From positions 1,371,501 to 1,435,500 of the forward strand of contig NZ_JAOVZQ010000001.1 of NCBI RefSeq assembly GCF_026619435.1: DNA of 64,000 nucleotides, in the 5' to 3' direction. A model generated the notes under the pieces. The model was not told where the DNA came from and did not search any database. It worked only from the letters and a program-made list of their open reading frames with translations. Shown piece by piece: positions 35,981 to 45,128 of this stretch (positions are counted from its first letter, which is position 1; each line of letters starts with the position of its first letter). The position numbers were made by a program, and so were the translations under genes. The DNA is from Hoeflea ulvae (lineage in GTDB: Bacteria; Pseudomonadota; Alphaproteobacteria; Rhizobiales; Rhizobiaceae).

Positions 35981-37366
35981 ATGACAATATGGCGCCCCGA
36001 TCCCTCACTGCTCCGGCGTCCGGCCTATCTCTCGCTGGCGGAGCAATTCACCCGGGCGATCCAGGGCGGCGTGCTGGCCAATGGCGCCCGGTTGCCGACG
36101 CATCGGCGATTAGCCGATGACCTTGGTCTTTCGGTACAGACCGTCAGCCGCGCCTATGAGGAATTGATCCGCCGCGGCCTTATCGCCGGAGAAGTCGGGC
36201 GTGGCAGTTTCGTGCAAACCCAGTCGGGGGAGCCGGGCTCGCCCTATCTGCCGGAGCGGCTGGGTGAACTGATCGACCTGTCGATCCTCAAGCCGGTCTG
36301 CGACCAGATCCATCTCGACCGGATGCGCGAAGCCTTTGCCTGGCTGGGCGAGAATCTGCCGTCGAGCTCGGCCTTGTCGTTCCGCCCCAACATGGTTTTT
36401 CCGCGCCATCGCCAGGTCGCCGCCGAATGGCTGGCCCAGTGCGGGCTCGACGTGTCTCCGCTCAACATATGCATCACCAATGGCGCAACGCCGGCCATGA
36501 CCGTGGCGATGATGAGCGTGGCCCAGCCCGGCGCCACCATCGCCGCTGAAGCCATCAGCCATCACACGCTCAAGCCGCTCTCGACCTCTCTCGGACTGCA
36601 TCTCAAGGGCGTGGCCATCGATCATGACGGCATGATCCCCGAAGCGCTAGACGAGATCTGCCGCAACAGCAGCATTCGTGCGGTGTTCCTGCAGCCTTCG
36701 GTCATCAATCCTATTGCGACACAGATGAGCCGGGAGCGCCGTGTCGCTCTGGCCGAAATTGCCGAACGGCACGACATCGCCATCATCGAGAACGATGTTC
36801 TCGGGCCGCTTATCCAGGCAAGCGTGCCGCCGATGGCCGCCATTGCGCCGGACCGTACGCTCTACATCACGAGCTTCACCAAGATCACGGTCCCCGGCGT
36901 CAGGATCGGTTATCTGGCGGCACCGGATCGCTATGTCTCAGCAGTGACCAACCGGCACCTGGTTTCCAACTGGATGGCGACGCCGGCGATCGCCGAGATT
37001 GCCACCCGCTGGGTGGGCGACGGGACCGCAGGCGAGCTCGTTGACTGGCAGCGCAAGGCGCTGGTGGTGCGGCATGCCATTGCCGGGGAAAAGCTTGCCG
37101 GGCTGGATTGCCGGGCGCATCCGCAAAGCCTGCATGTCTGGCTGCATCTGCCGGCGGGCCACACCGAAGAGGGTTTCGTGTCCCAGGCGCGGCTGCGCGG
37201 GGTGGCCATCGCGCCTGGCTCCTCCTTCCGTATCGCCGATCTCGGCTGGCGTCCGGCTGTGCGGATTTCGCTTGGGTCAACCACAGAGCAAGAGCTCGGC
37301 ATCGGTCTTGATGTCATCGCATCCATGGCGATCGGAGATCCGGAAGCGGCATTGCTTGTGATTTGA
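35981..37366 (+). CDS. enuR: MocR/GntR-type PLP-dependent repressor EnuR
   Basis: The 461-aa regulator fuses a GntR winged helix (about 15-80: LSLAEQFTRAIQGGVLANGARLPTHRRLADDLGLSVQTVSRAYEEL in pieces) to an aminotransferase I-like domain. The likely PLP lysine is K301 (ITSFTKITVPGVRIGYL), close to the lysine used by Ruegeria EnuR. EnuR proteins repress ectoine uptake and catabolic genes until an ectoine-derived inducer binds PLP. It precedes the eutB operon and is divergent from the AsnC regulator. The ribosome site is weak. Confidence 0.9.
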   Translation: MTIWRPDPSLLRRPAYLSLAEQFTRAIQGGVLANGARLPTHRRLADDLGLSVQTVSRAYEELIRRGLIAGEVGRGSFVQTQSGEPGSPYLPERLGELIDLSILKPVCDQIHLDRMREAFAWLGENLPSSSALSFRPNMVFPRHRQVAAEWLAQCGLDVSPLNICITNGATPAMTVAMMSVAQPGATIAAEAISHHTLKPLSTSLGLHLKGVAIDHDGMIPEALDEICRNSSIRAVFLQPSVINPIATQMSRERRVALAEIAERHDIAIIENDVLGPLIQASVPPMAAIAPDRTLYITSFTKITVPGVRIGYLAAPDRYVSAVTNRHLVSNWMATPAIAEIATRWVGDGTAGELVDWQRKALVVRHAIAGEKLAGLDCRAHPQSLHVWLHLPAGHTEEGFVSQARLRGVAIAPGSSFRIADLGWRPAVRISLGSTTEQELGIGLDVIASMAIGDPEAALLVI

Positions 37367-37371
37367 TCATC

Positions 37372-37390
37372 ATGGCCAGAATTTGGCCAT
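37372..37390. promoter_or_regulatory. Inverted repeat upstream of eutB, possible regulator site
   Basis: ATGGCCA-GAATT-TGGCCAT forms a perfect 7-bp inverted repeat with a 5-bp spacer just after the enuR stop and 186 bp before eutB. A TTGACA-like box occurs near 37426. The 210-bp gap is AT-rich at 37390-37430. EnuR binding is a guess from position. Confidence 0.4.
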
Positions 37391-37576
37391 TTCGACAATA
37401 ATTGTACTGATATTATTATTCAGATTGACATGATTTGCAGTCGTCGTCATCGTCCTGTCATGCCGGTCTCTCTCACGGAGAAGCACGATGACAGTTCCGA
37501 TCATCCTTGCGTCACGCTCGCCGTGTCTCGACAGCCGGCCGCGTGACAGGCGGATCGGTCTGCCGGAGACCAACGG

Positions 37577-38590
37577 ATGACCGGATCTCTCCCCGTGACA
37601 ATCAGCGACATCGAGGCCGCGGCGCGTCGAATCTCCGGGCGCATACTGCGCACACCGTTCGTCAATTCGGCCTCGCTGAGCAAACTGTGCGGTGTACCGG
37701 TCGGCCTCAAGCTCGAGCATCATCAGACAACAGGCGCCTTCAAACTGCGCGGCGCCACCAATGCGGTCCTGATGCTGACACCGGAAGAACGCGCGCGCGG
37801 CGTGGTTGCCGCCTCGACCGGCAATCACGGCCGGGCGCTCGCCCATGCCGCCAAGGCGGAAGGCTCGGTCGCCACCATCTGCATGTCGCGACTGGTGCCG
37901 CAGAACAAGATCGACGAGATCCGCAATCTGGGCGCCCATGTCCGCATAGTCGGCAAGTCACAGGACGAGGCCCAGCAGGACGTCGACCGGCTGGTCCGGG
38001 AAGACGGGCTGGTCATGGTGCCGCCCTTCGATCACCCGGCCGTGACCGCCGGCCAGGGCACGCTGGGGCTAGAAATTCTTGAGGACATGCCCGAGGTCGC
38101 AACCGTGCTGGTGCCGGTGTCCGGCGGCGGGCTGGCGGCCGGTGTGGCCGCAGCAATCAAGGCGCGAAAGCCGCAAACCCGGATCATCGGCATCACCATG
38201 GAGCGCGGTGCTGCGATGAAAGCCAGCCTCGACGCCGGGGCTCCGGTGATGGTTGAGGAGTGTCCAAGCCTGGCGGATTCGCTCGGCGGCGGCATCGGGC
38301 TCGATAACCAGGTGACCTTTGCCATCTGCCGCGATCTGCTCGATGACATCATTCTGCTGAACGAAGACGAAATCGCTGCCGGCATGCGCCATGCCTATGC
38401 CGAAGAACGCGAGATCATCGAAGGCGCAGGCGCGGTCGGGATCGCGGCATTGCTCGCCGGAAAGGTCAAGAAAATCGATGGGTCTGTGGCGATCATCCTG
38501 TCCGGGCGCAATGTCGACATGGCGGTGCACCGGCGGGTGATCAACGGGCAAAACGATCCGTGGACGGAGGCGGCACCATGGCCTGGATGA
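37577..38590 (+). CDS. eutB: Hydroxyectoine utilization dehydratase EutB
   Basis: The 337-aa PLP enzyme of the threonine/serine dehydratase fold is thought to act on the hydroxylated intermediate of hydroxyectoine breakdown, feeding the ectoine route with EutC. It has the PLP lysine K56 (TTGAFKLRGATNAV), ASTGNHGRALAHAAK, the phosphate loop VPVSGGGLAAGV and EGAGAVGIAALLAGK. GGAG lies before the ATG. The end overlaps eutC by 13 bp. Confidence 0.88.
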   Translation: MTGSLPVTISDIEAAARRISGRILRTPFVNSASLSKLCGVPVGLKLEHHQTTGAFKLRGATNAVLMLTPEERARGVVAASTGNHGRALAHAAKAEGSVATICMSRLVPQNKIDEIRNLGAHVRIVGKSQDEAQQDVDRLVREDGLVMVPPFDHPAVTAGQGTLGLEILEDMPEVATVLVPVSGGGLAAGVAAAIKARKPQTRIIGITMERGAAMKASLDAGAPVMVEECPSLADSLGGGIGLDNQVTFAICRDLLDDIILLNEDEIAAGMRHAYAEEREIIEGAGAVGIAALLAGKVKKIDGSVAIILSGRNVDMAVHRRVINGQNDPWTEAAPWPG

Positions 38591-39570
38591 AAATACTCAC
38601 CGAGAGGGATCTCAAATCACTCGTGTCTCTCGACGCAGACGCGGTCGCTTGCGTGGAGAATGCGTTTCATGCGCTGGCCACCAAGGCCGTGGTGATGCCG
38701 CCGATCCTGCGCCTCGATATTCCCGAATACCGGGGAGAGGTCGATGTGAAAGCCGCCTATGTGCCCGGCATCGAAGGCTTTGCCATCAAGATCAGCCCGG
38801 GCTTTTTCGACAATCCGAAGATCGGCTTGCCCAGCACCAGCGGCATGATGGTTTTGCTGTCGAGCCGCACCGGCCAGGTTCAGGCGCTGCTGCTCGACAA
38901 TGGCTATCTCACCGATCTGCGCACCGCTGCGGCCGGAGCGGTGGCGGCAAAGCACCTGTCGCGTCCGGACTCCGCCATCGCCGCGATTTTCGGTGCAGGC
39001 ATACAGGCGCGGCTGCAGCTCAAGGCCCTGATGCTGGTGCGGCCAATCCGCGAGGCCCGGATCTGGGCGCGCGATGACGCCAAGGCAAAGGCGCTGGCGG
39101 GTGAATTAACCGCAGAGCTTGGCATTCCGGTCACGGCTTTTGCCGATCCAAAGGCTGCCATCGCCGGCGCCGACATCATCGTGACGACGACGCCATCCGC
39201 CACGCCGATCCTGAAGGCCGACTGGCTCGCGCCGGGCCAGCACATTACGGCAATGGGCTCGGATGCCGAACACAAGAACGAACTCGAACCAGCGCTGATC
39301 GCCAATGCCGGGCTCTATATTGCCGACAGCCTGAACCAGACCCGTCGGTTGGGTGAACTCCATCACGCGATTACGGTCGGGCTGGTCGGGTCAGCTACTG
39401 AATTTGCCGAGCTTGGACAGCTGGTCGCGGGGCAAAAGCCCGGCCGCAGCGATGCCGGACAGGTCACCGTCGCGGATCTGACCGGGACCGGCATCCAGGA
39501 TACCGCGATTGCCTCGCTCGCCCATGACCGCGCCCGGGCCGCCGGGGCGGGAGCCGTCTTCGAAAGCTGA
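38578..39570 (+). CDS. eutC: Ectoine utilization protein EutC (ornithine cyclodeaminase family)
   Basis: The 330-aa NAD(P)-binding protein of the ornithine cyclodeaminase/mu-crystallin family shows GFAIKISPGFFDNP, LLDNGYLTDLRTAAAGAVAAKHLSRPD, IFGAGIQARLQLKAL and MGSDAEHKNELEPALI. It works with EutB on hydroxyectoine-derived intermediates. GGAGG sits ahead of the ATG at 38578, better than the ATG at 38560; the overlap with eutB implies coupling. Confidence 0.87.
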   Translation: MAWMKILTERDLKSLVSLDADAVACVENAFHALATKAVVMPPILRLDIPEYRGEVDVKAAYVPGIEGFAIKISPGFFDNPKIGLPSTSGMMVLLSSRTGQVQALLLDNGYLTDLRTAAAGAVAAKHLSRPDSAIAAIFGAGIQARLQLKALMLVRPIREARIWARDDAKAKALAGELTAELGIPVTAFADPKAAIAGADIIVTTTPSATPILKADWLAPGQHITAMGSDAEHKNELEPALIANAGLYIADSLNQTRRLGELHHAITVGLVGSATEFAELGQLVAGQKPGRSDAGQVTVADLTGTGIQDTAIASLAHDRARAAGAGAVFES

Positions 39571-39602
39571 CCCCGGCAAACACATGCGCATGAGGAACCG
39601 TA

Positions 39603-40796
39603 ATGACACATTCCAACCTCAAGTTTTCACTGGCTGAATACGGCGCGCGGCTAGCCAAAACCCGCCGGGCGATGGAAGCCAAGGGGATTGATCTGCTGAT
39701 CGTCAGCGATCCCTCCAACATGAACTGGCTCACCAGCTATGACGGCTGGTCGTTCTATGTGCACCAGGCGGTGATCGTACCGCCCACGGGGGAGCCGGTC
39801 TGGTTCGGCCGCGGCCAGGATGGCAATGGCGCCAGGCTGACCGCCTATCTCGATGACGGCAACATCATCGGCTATCCGGATCACTATGTTCAATCGACCG
39901 AGCGGCACCCGATGGATTATCTGTCGGGCATTCTGGCCGACAAGGGCTTTGGCAAGCTCACCATCGGCGTCGAGATGGACAATTACTGGTTCTCGGCCGC
40001 AGCCTTCGCTTCGCTGGTCAGGCATCTGCCCAACGCCCGCTTTGTCGACGCCACCGCGCTGGTCAACTGGCAGCGCGCGGTCAAGAGCGAGACCGAGATC
40101 AAATATATGCGCAATGCGGCCCGCATCGTCGAGGCCATGCATGCGCGTATCTTCGACAGGATCGAAGTCGGCATGCGCAAATGCGATCTGGTGGCGGAAA
40201 TCTATGATGCCGGCATTCGCGGCGTCGATGGTCCCGACGGGCGCATCGGCGGCGATTATCCGGCGATCGTGCCCCTGCTGCCCTCGGGCGTCGAGGCATC
40301 CGCGCCGCACCTCACCTGGAATGACCAGCCGCTGCGAAAGGGCGAGGGGACCTTTTTCGAGATCGCCGGCTGCTACAACCGCTATCATGTTCCGCTGTCG
40401 CGCACGGTGTTCCTCGGCAAGCCAACGGTTGCCTTTCTCGATGCCGAAAAGGCAACCGCCGAGGGCATGGACGAGGGGCTTGCCATGGCCAGGCCGGGCA
40501 ACACCTGCGAGGACATCGCCAATGCGTTTTTTGCGGTGTTGAAGAGGCATGGCATCGTCAAGGACAACCGCACCGGCTACCCGATCGGCCTGTCCTACCC
40601 GCCGGACTGGGGCGAGCGCACCATGAGCCTGCGCCCGGGAGACAGGACCGTGCTCGAACCCGGCATGACCTTCCATTTCATGACCGGTCTGTGGCTCGAG
40701 GACATGGGCTTCGAGATCACGGAAAGCATTCTCATCACCGAAACCGGCGTCGAGTGCCTTGCCAATGTGCCGCGCAAGCTTGTCGTGAAGGATTAA
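39603..40796 (+). CDS. doeA: Ectoine hydrolase DoeA (EutD)
   Basis: The 397-aa M24 (creatinase/prolidase fold) enzyme opens the ectoine ring to N-alpha-acetyl-L-2,4-diaminobutyrate. It has the creatinase N-domain (RRAMEAKGIDLLIVSDPSNMNWLTSYDGWSFYVHQ in pieces) and the pita-bread domain with AVKSETEIKYMRNAARIVEAMHA, GCYNRYHVPLSRTVFLG and LEPGMTFHFMTGLW. GAGGAACCG precedes the ATG. It is the committed step of ectoine degradation. Confidence 0.92.
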   Translation: MTHSNLKFSLAEYGARLAKTRRAMEAKGIDLLIVSDPSNMNWLTSYDGWSFYVHQAVIVPPTGEPVWFGRGQDGNGARLTAYLDDGNIIGYPDHYVQSTERHPMDYLSGILADKGFGKLTIGVEMDNYWFSAAAFASLVRHLPNARFVDATALVNWQRAVKSETEIKYMRNAARIVEAMHARIFDRIEVGMRKCDLVAEIYDAGIRGVDGPDGRIGGDYPAIVPLLPSGVEASAPHLTWNDQPLRKGEGTFFEIAGCYNRYHVPLSRTVFLGKPTVAFLDAEKATAEGMDEGLAMARPGNTCEDIANAFFAVLKRHGIVKDNRTGYPIGLSYPPDWGERTMSLRPGDRTVLEPGMTFHFMTGLWLEDMGFEITESILITETGVECLANVPRKLVVKD

Positions 40797-40800
40797 GCCC

Positions 40801-41814
40801 ATGGACCTGTTGCCGACCCTGCGCCCGTCGCCCGTATCGCCGACCGTCAACCTGCTGGAGGAGGGCGTGCAGCACGGGTTCCTCAGGCTGCCCTACAGCC
40901 GGGATGATTCCGCCTGGGGCGCGGTGATGGTGCCGCTGACGGTGATCAAGAACGGCGCGGGGCCGACGGCGCTGCTCACCGGCGGCAATCACGGCGATGA
41001 GTATGAAGGGCCGATCGCGCTGTTTGACCTCGCGCGCACGCTCAAGGCGGAGAATGTCAGCGGCCGCGTGATCATCATTCCCGCGATGAATTATCCGGCT
41101 TTCGTGGCGGGCACGCGCACCTCGCCGATCGACAGCGGCAACATGAACCGCTGCTTTCCCGGCCGGCCGGACGGGACGGTCACCGAAAAGATCGCCGATT
41201 TCTTCCAGCGTGCTCTATTGCCCAATGCCGATATTGTTCTGGACTTTCATTCCGGCGGCAAAACCCTCGACTTCCTGCCGTTCTGTGCCGCCCACATCCT
41301 TGCGGACAAGATCCAGGAAGCAAAATCCTTCGAACTCGTCGAGGCCTTCGGCGCGCCGTTCTCGATGAAGATGCTGGAGATCGATGCCGTCGGAATGTAC
41401 GACACCGCAGCCGAGGAAATGGGCAAGACCTTCATCACCACGGAGATCGGCGGCGCCGGAACAGCGACGGCCGCCAGCGTGAAGATCGCCAAGCGCGGTG
41501 TGTCCAATGTGTTGAAGGCCGCCGGAATTCTGGCTGGCCCGGTCGAGCCCCAGCCGACACAATGGCTCGACATGCCCGATGGCGATTGCTTCGCTATTGC
41601 CGAGGAGGGCGGTTTGATCGAGTTGCTCGTCAATCTCGGCGATCCCGTAACCAAAGGCGCGGCGATTGCCCGGATCTATCCGGTGTCGCGAACCGGTGCG
41701 GCGCCACGGGAAATTCATGCCAGGATGAGCGGAATCCTGACGGCGCGGCATGTGCCGGGACTGGTGAAGCCCGGAGACTGTGTCGGCGTGATTGCCGTTG
41801 CCGTTGCCGTCTAG
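40801..41814 (+). CDS. doeB: N-alpha-acetyl-L-2,4-diaminobutyrate deacetylase DoeB (EutE)
   Basis: The 337-aa zinc hydrolase of the succinylglutamate desuccinylase/aspartoacylase fold removes the acetyl group made by DoeA. The zinc site is seen as LLTGGNHGDEYEGP and DIVLDFHSGGKTLDFLPF. SGNMNRCFPG is the substrate loop, and ITTEIGGAGTAT carries the catalytic Glu. It starts 4 bp after doeA and closes the plus-strand ectoine operon. Confidence 0.92.
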   Translation: MDLLPTLRPSPVSPTVNLLEEGVQHGFLRLPYSRDDSAWGAVMVPLTVIKNGAGPTALLTGGNHGDEYEGPIALFDLARTLKAENVSGRVIIIPAMNYPAFVAGTRTSPIDSGNMNRCFPGRPDGTVTEKIADFFQRALLPNADIVLDFHSGGKTLDFLPFCAAHILADKIQEAKSFELVEAFGAPFSMKMLEIDAVGMYDTAAEEMGKTFITTEIGGAGTATAASVKIAKRGVSNVLKAAGILAGPVEPQPTQWLDMPDGDCFAIAEEGGLIELLVNLGDPVTKGAAIARIYPVSRTGAAPREIHARMSGILTARHVPGLVKPGDCVGVIAVAVAV

Positions 41815-41872
41815 GCCGGGCCGCCACGTCTCTGCGTGAGCATGGCGATGCTCAGCGGCCCCAGCGAGGCCT
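41813..41872. repeat. Three-way-junction inverted repeat at the end of the ectoine operon
   Basis: GGGCCGC (41818-41824) pairs with GCGGCCC (41855-41861). Inside are two small hairpins, CACG/CGTG (41825-41828, 41835-41838) and AGCAT/ATGCT (41839-41843, 41848-41852). An outer AGGCC/GGCCT (41813-41817, 41868-41872) could extend it. It begins at the doeB stop codon and may end or protect the transcript. Confidence 0.5.
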
Positions 41873-42366
41873 GCATCACTGACCAGCGAGCCTTCGAAAC
41901 TGTGCGTTGTTGTCATTTTGTGAGTGAACAGGGCGTGAAACTTTACGGAACAAAATTGAGTATAAAATATAGAGTCGAGAACATCTGAAATATGGAGTGT
42001 CTATTCGGACAGAATAAGGCGGAGGTATTTCGTTTTTATTTGACAGATACTGAAATCGGACAGCGGGAGTATCCTTGTCGATTGATCTCCGGATTGTACC
42101 ATTTCGAACAAAACCTTGCTGCGCAGTCGCGCCAAACGGCCGTGGACAATGCATGACGGCGCTACTTGTGCTGTTCATTGCAAGTTTCCCAAAGCCGGAA
42201 CGCCATGGCCGGGAGCCCGGTTTGCCGCCGTTTGGCTTCGCGAAACTGCCGCTGAAAGCGAAGTCCACCAAAGCGCAAGAATCAGCGACCGCTTGACGGA
42301 AGCCTTCGTGCAGACCAAGATTTCAACCAGAAGCGCAGGAGGATGCTGCTTCGGGAGGAATAGCCA
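41815..42366. other. Intergenic region before the AraC regulator; no convincing gene
   Basis: After the folded element at 41813-41872, this 552-bp gap is AT-rich from about 41930 to 42070 and GC-rich later. Open frames here have no recognisable domain. A short TGTC-N6-GACA inverted repeat lies near 41998-42011. The promoter of the AraC gene must lie in the later part. Confidence 0.45.
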
Positions 42367-43224
42367 ATGTCATCGATCAAGCTCTTTCGGGGCGAGTTCG
42401 GGCATGTTTCCGTGCTCACCGTTTCCAGCGATCTGGTCACCCATGCTCATACCGAGGCGCACATCATCATCTGGCTGGAGGGCGCCTCGGGTGCGATGAT
42501 GATCGGCGATGAGGCGGTCACCCTCGGTCCGGGGATCGCGGCCGCCGTCAATTCCTTCGAGCCGCACAGCCACTCCATGTCCAGTGAAGATCAAGCCGGC
42601 CTGTTTCTGGCGTTTTATATCGATCCGGACTGGGCCAGGCGCCGCTATGACCTGCCGCCGGGCGCAGCCTTGTTTGCCCGGCCGACAATCCCGATGGATC
42701 TCTGGCTCTACCGTGCCGCAGTGCAGATTTTCGAGCTGCTTCATGATGATGCCAATATGGATGAAATCGTCGATTATGAAATCGAGCGCCTGATCGACAG
42801 CCTACTCGATGTGGCGCGCCCTCAATCATTGCGGCGGGGCTCGCTGCGCTCTCGATCCGGTTTGCTGGATTACCGGGTCCGGAAGGCAATCGAACTGATG
42901 AAGCTCAATATCTGCGAGCGGATCTGTGTTGACGAACTGGCGCGCAATGTCGGCCTGTCGCGGGCGCATTTCTTTTCCCTGTTCAAGGAACAGACCCGCC
43001 TGACCCCGAATGTCTATTGGAACACGCTGCGGATGGAGGAGGCGCGGCGCCAATTGCAGGGCTCGCAGGATTCGCTCATTTCCGTTGCCTGCAATCTCGG
43101 CTTCACGACGCAGGGCAATTTTTCCCGCTTTTTCCGGGATCATGTCGGTGTCCCGCCGATCCAGTATCGCAAGGCGGCAGCGGCCCGCATCGACTGTCCT
43201 TCCGTTTTTCCGACTGAGAGATAA
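42367..43224 (+). CDS. AraC-family transcriptional regulator
   Basis: The 285-aa product has an N-terminal cupin-like effector domain (HAHTEAHIIIWLEGASGAMMIGDEAVTL, about 27-55) and a C-terminal double HTH (about 175-275): ICVDELARNVGLSRAHFFSLFKEQTRLTPNVYWNTLRMEEARRQL in pieces, then SVACNLGFTTQGNFSRFFRDHVGVPPIQYR. It lies 81 bp ahead of the SRPBCC and molybdenum hydroxylase genes on the same strand and probably activates them in response to the unknown substrate. GGGAGGAATAGCC precedes the ATG. Confidence 0.88.
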   Translation: MSSIKLFRGEFGHVSVLTVSSDLVTHAHTEAHIIIWLEGASGAMMIGDEAVTLGPGIAAAVNSFEPHSHSMSSEDQAGLFLAFYIDPDWARRRYDLPPGAALFARPTIPMDLWLYRAAVQIFELLHDDANMDEIVDYEIERLIDSLLDVARPQSLRRGSLRSRSGLLDYRVRKAIELMKLNICERICVDELARNVGLSRAHFFSLFKEQTRLTPNVYWNTLRMEEARRQLQGSQDSLISVACNLGFTTQGNFSRFFRDHVGVPPIQYRKAAAARIDCPSVFPTER

Positions 43225-43305
43225 ACCGTCAAGACGCATTGATAAGCACCAGGAGTTTGACCGTCCTACACTTGGGACCTGTTGAACTCGTGAGGACTTA
43301 TTTCA

Positions 43306-43749
43306 ATGACGACTGTAACCATTTCCAGCATCATCGACGCGCCCGTAGAGAAAGTCTGGGCACGTATTCGCGATTTCAACGGATTGCCCAGCTGGCACCC
43401 GCGGATGGTTGAAAGCCACATTGAGGACGGCAAGTCCTCGACGGAAATCGGCTGTGTCCGCAATTTCACCTTGGCCAGCGGTCCCAAGCTGCGCGAACAG
43501 CTGACCGCCTTTTCCGACGATGAATTCCTGACCAGCTACTCCATTCTGGAAACACCGCAGCCGATCAGCAATCACAGCGCCACGCTGCAATTGCGCCGCG
43601 TCACCGATGGTGACCGCACCTATGCGGAATGGACCGCCACCTTCGATGCACCGGCGGAAAAAGCCGACGAGCTTGCCGCCGGCATGGGCGCCAATGTGTT
43701 CCAGGGCGGCTTCAATGCGCTGCAGGAGCACTTCACTTCAAAATCCTGA
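43306..43749 (+). CDS. SRPBCC (START-like) family protein, CoxG-like
   Basis: The 147-aa product starts MTTVTISSIIDAPVEKVWARIRDFNGLPSWHP, the polyketide-cyclase/START pattern of a hydrophobic-pocket fold. CoxG in carbon monoxide dehydrogenase clusters is also SRPBCC, but many unrelated family members exist. Here it opens a hydroxylase operon, 23 bp before the FAD subunit. It could bind substrate, product or a maturation partner. Confidence 0.8.
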   Translation: MTTVTISSIIDAPVEKVWARIRDFNGLPSWHPRMVESHIEDGKSSTEIGCVRNFTLASGPKLREQLTAFSDDEFLTSYSILETPQPISNHSATLQLRRVTDGDRTYAEWTATFDAPAEKADELAAGMGANVFQGGFNALQEHFTSKS

Positions 43750-43772
43750 TCAAGGTCTCAAGGAGTATCGCC

Positions 43773-44573
43773 ATGTCGCTTGCTCTGACTACATTTCCAT
43801 CGGCCAAGGAGGTCTCGGCCGCGCTGAAACAGGGAGGCGCCCGCTATCTCGGCGGCGGTACCCTGGTGGTGCGGGCGGTCAATGAGGGAGACATCGCCAC
43901 CAGCGCCTATGTCCGGACCAACGATCCGGCCATGTCCGGCATCGATGTCTCGGATGGCCGGGTGCGCATCGGCGCTTCGGTGACGATGGCAGCAATCGCC
44001 CGCTGCGAAGACCTTGGAATGATCCGACCGGCCGCAAAGGCTGTCGGCGGGCCGGCCATTCGCAACATGGCAACTGTCGGCGGCAACCTGTTTGCCGCCG
44101 CCCCCTATGGCGATTTCGCCGTGGCGCTTCTGGCGCTCGATGCCACGGTCCACTGTGCCGGTGGCGACATGGATATCGACGGCTTTCTCGCTAGCCGCGA
44201 TGATCTCACCGAACGCGGCATTGTCATCGCCGTGAGTTTCAAGATCCCGGAGGCAGGCAGCTTTCGGTTCCTGAAGGTCTCGCGGGTCAAGCCCAAGGGC
44301 GTGTCGGTTCTCAGTCTCGCTGCGGTGATTGACACGGGTGCCAATGGAAATGTCAGCGCAGCGCGGATTGCGCTGGGCTGCATGGCCGACCGGCCGATGC
44401 GGGCGGTCTCCGCCGAAAAGGCCTTGTCAGGGGCCAAGCTTACCAAAGACGGAATCACTGAAGCTGTCAGCGTCATCGGGTCGGGGACCGAACCGCTGAC
44501 CGACGCGATCGCCAGCGCCTGGTACCGGAGCGAGGTTCTGCCGGTGCATTTCGGCAGGCTGTTACTCGACTGA
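43773..44573 (+). CDS. Molybdenum hydroxylase FAD-binding subunit (XDH/CoxM type)
   Basis: The 266-aa product is the medium subunit of a xanthine dehydrogenase-family enzyme. FAD-binding loops are seen as YLGGGTLVVRAV and AVGGPAIRNMATVGGNLFAAAPYGDFAVALLAL, with the C-terminal CO_deh_flav_C-type part from ~160. It moves electrons from the Mo site to the acceptor. AAGGAG sits before the ATG at 43773; the upstream frame is a shadow of the SRPBCC gene. Confidence 0.9.
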   Translation: MSLALTTFPSAKEVSAALKQGGARYLGGGTLVVRAVNEGDIATSAYVRTNDPAMSGIDVSDGRVRIGASVTMAAIARCEDLGMIRPAAKAVGGPAIRNMATVGGNLFAAAPYGDFAVALLALDATVHCAGGDMDIDGFLASRDDLTERGIVIAVSFKIPEAGSFRFLKVSRVKPKGVSVLSLAAVIDTGANGNVSAARIALGCMADRPMRAVSAEKALSGAKLTKDGITEAVSVIGSGTEPLTDAIASAWYRSEVLPVHFGRLLLD

Positions 44574-44634
44574 GGAAAAGGACTGCAAAGAAGATTAGCC
44601 AGATGCTGGGAGGCAGAAGGCGGGAGGAGGATGG

Positions 44635-45117
44635 ATGGCCAGAGTACCGGTTCAATTTAGGCTCAATGGTGAAGACCGGGCCGAATTCGTTGAAAGCGGC
44701 ACCACGCTGCTTCACGCTTTGCGCGACACCATGGGTGATATCTCTCCCAAGGGTGGCTGCCATCAGGGCACCTGCGGCGCCTGCTCGGTGATCGTTGATG
44801 GCGAATTGCGGCTGAGTTGCCTGACCCTTGCCGAGAGCTGCGAAGGCGCAGCAATCGAGACAACGGCCGGCCTGGGGCGGGACGGCGTACTGTACCCGGT
44901 GCAACGCGCCATCCTCGACGGCTTTGCTACCCAATGCGGTTTCTGCACACCGGGCATGGTGATGGCCGCCAAGGCATTGCTCGACCACACGCCCAACCCC
45001 ACCCGTGAAGATGTCATCGAAGCGATCTCCGGCAATATCTGCCGCTGCACCGGGTACGAGCCGATCATCAATGCGGTGCTCGCCGCCGCCCGCTCCAATT
45101 CGCAGAACGCAGGCTGA
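44635..45117 (+). CDS. Molybdenum hydroxylase 2Fe-2S subunit (XDH/CoxS type)
   Basis: The 160-aa small subunit carries two 2Fe-2S clusters: the plant-ferredoxin type (C42, C47, C50, C62) and the hydroxylase-specific helical type (C101, C104, C136, C138). It links the molybdenum site to FAD. It sits between the FAD subunit (61 bp) and the molybdopterin subunit genes (11 bp). Confidence 0.94.
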   Translation: MARVPVQFRLNGEDRAEFVESGTTLLHALRDTMGDISPKGGCHQGTCGACSVIVDGELRLSCLTLAESCEGAAIETTAGLGRDGVLYPVQRAILDGFATQCGFCTPGMVMAAKALLDHTPNPTREDVIEAISGNICRCTGYEPIINAVLAAARSNSQNAG

Positions 45118-45128
45118 GGAGGCAGGCA

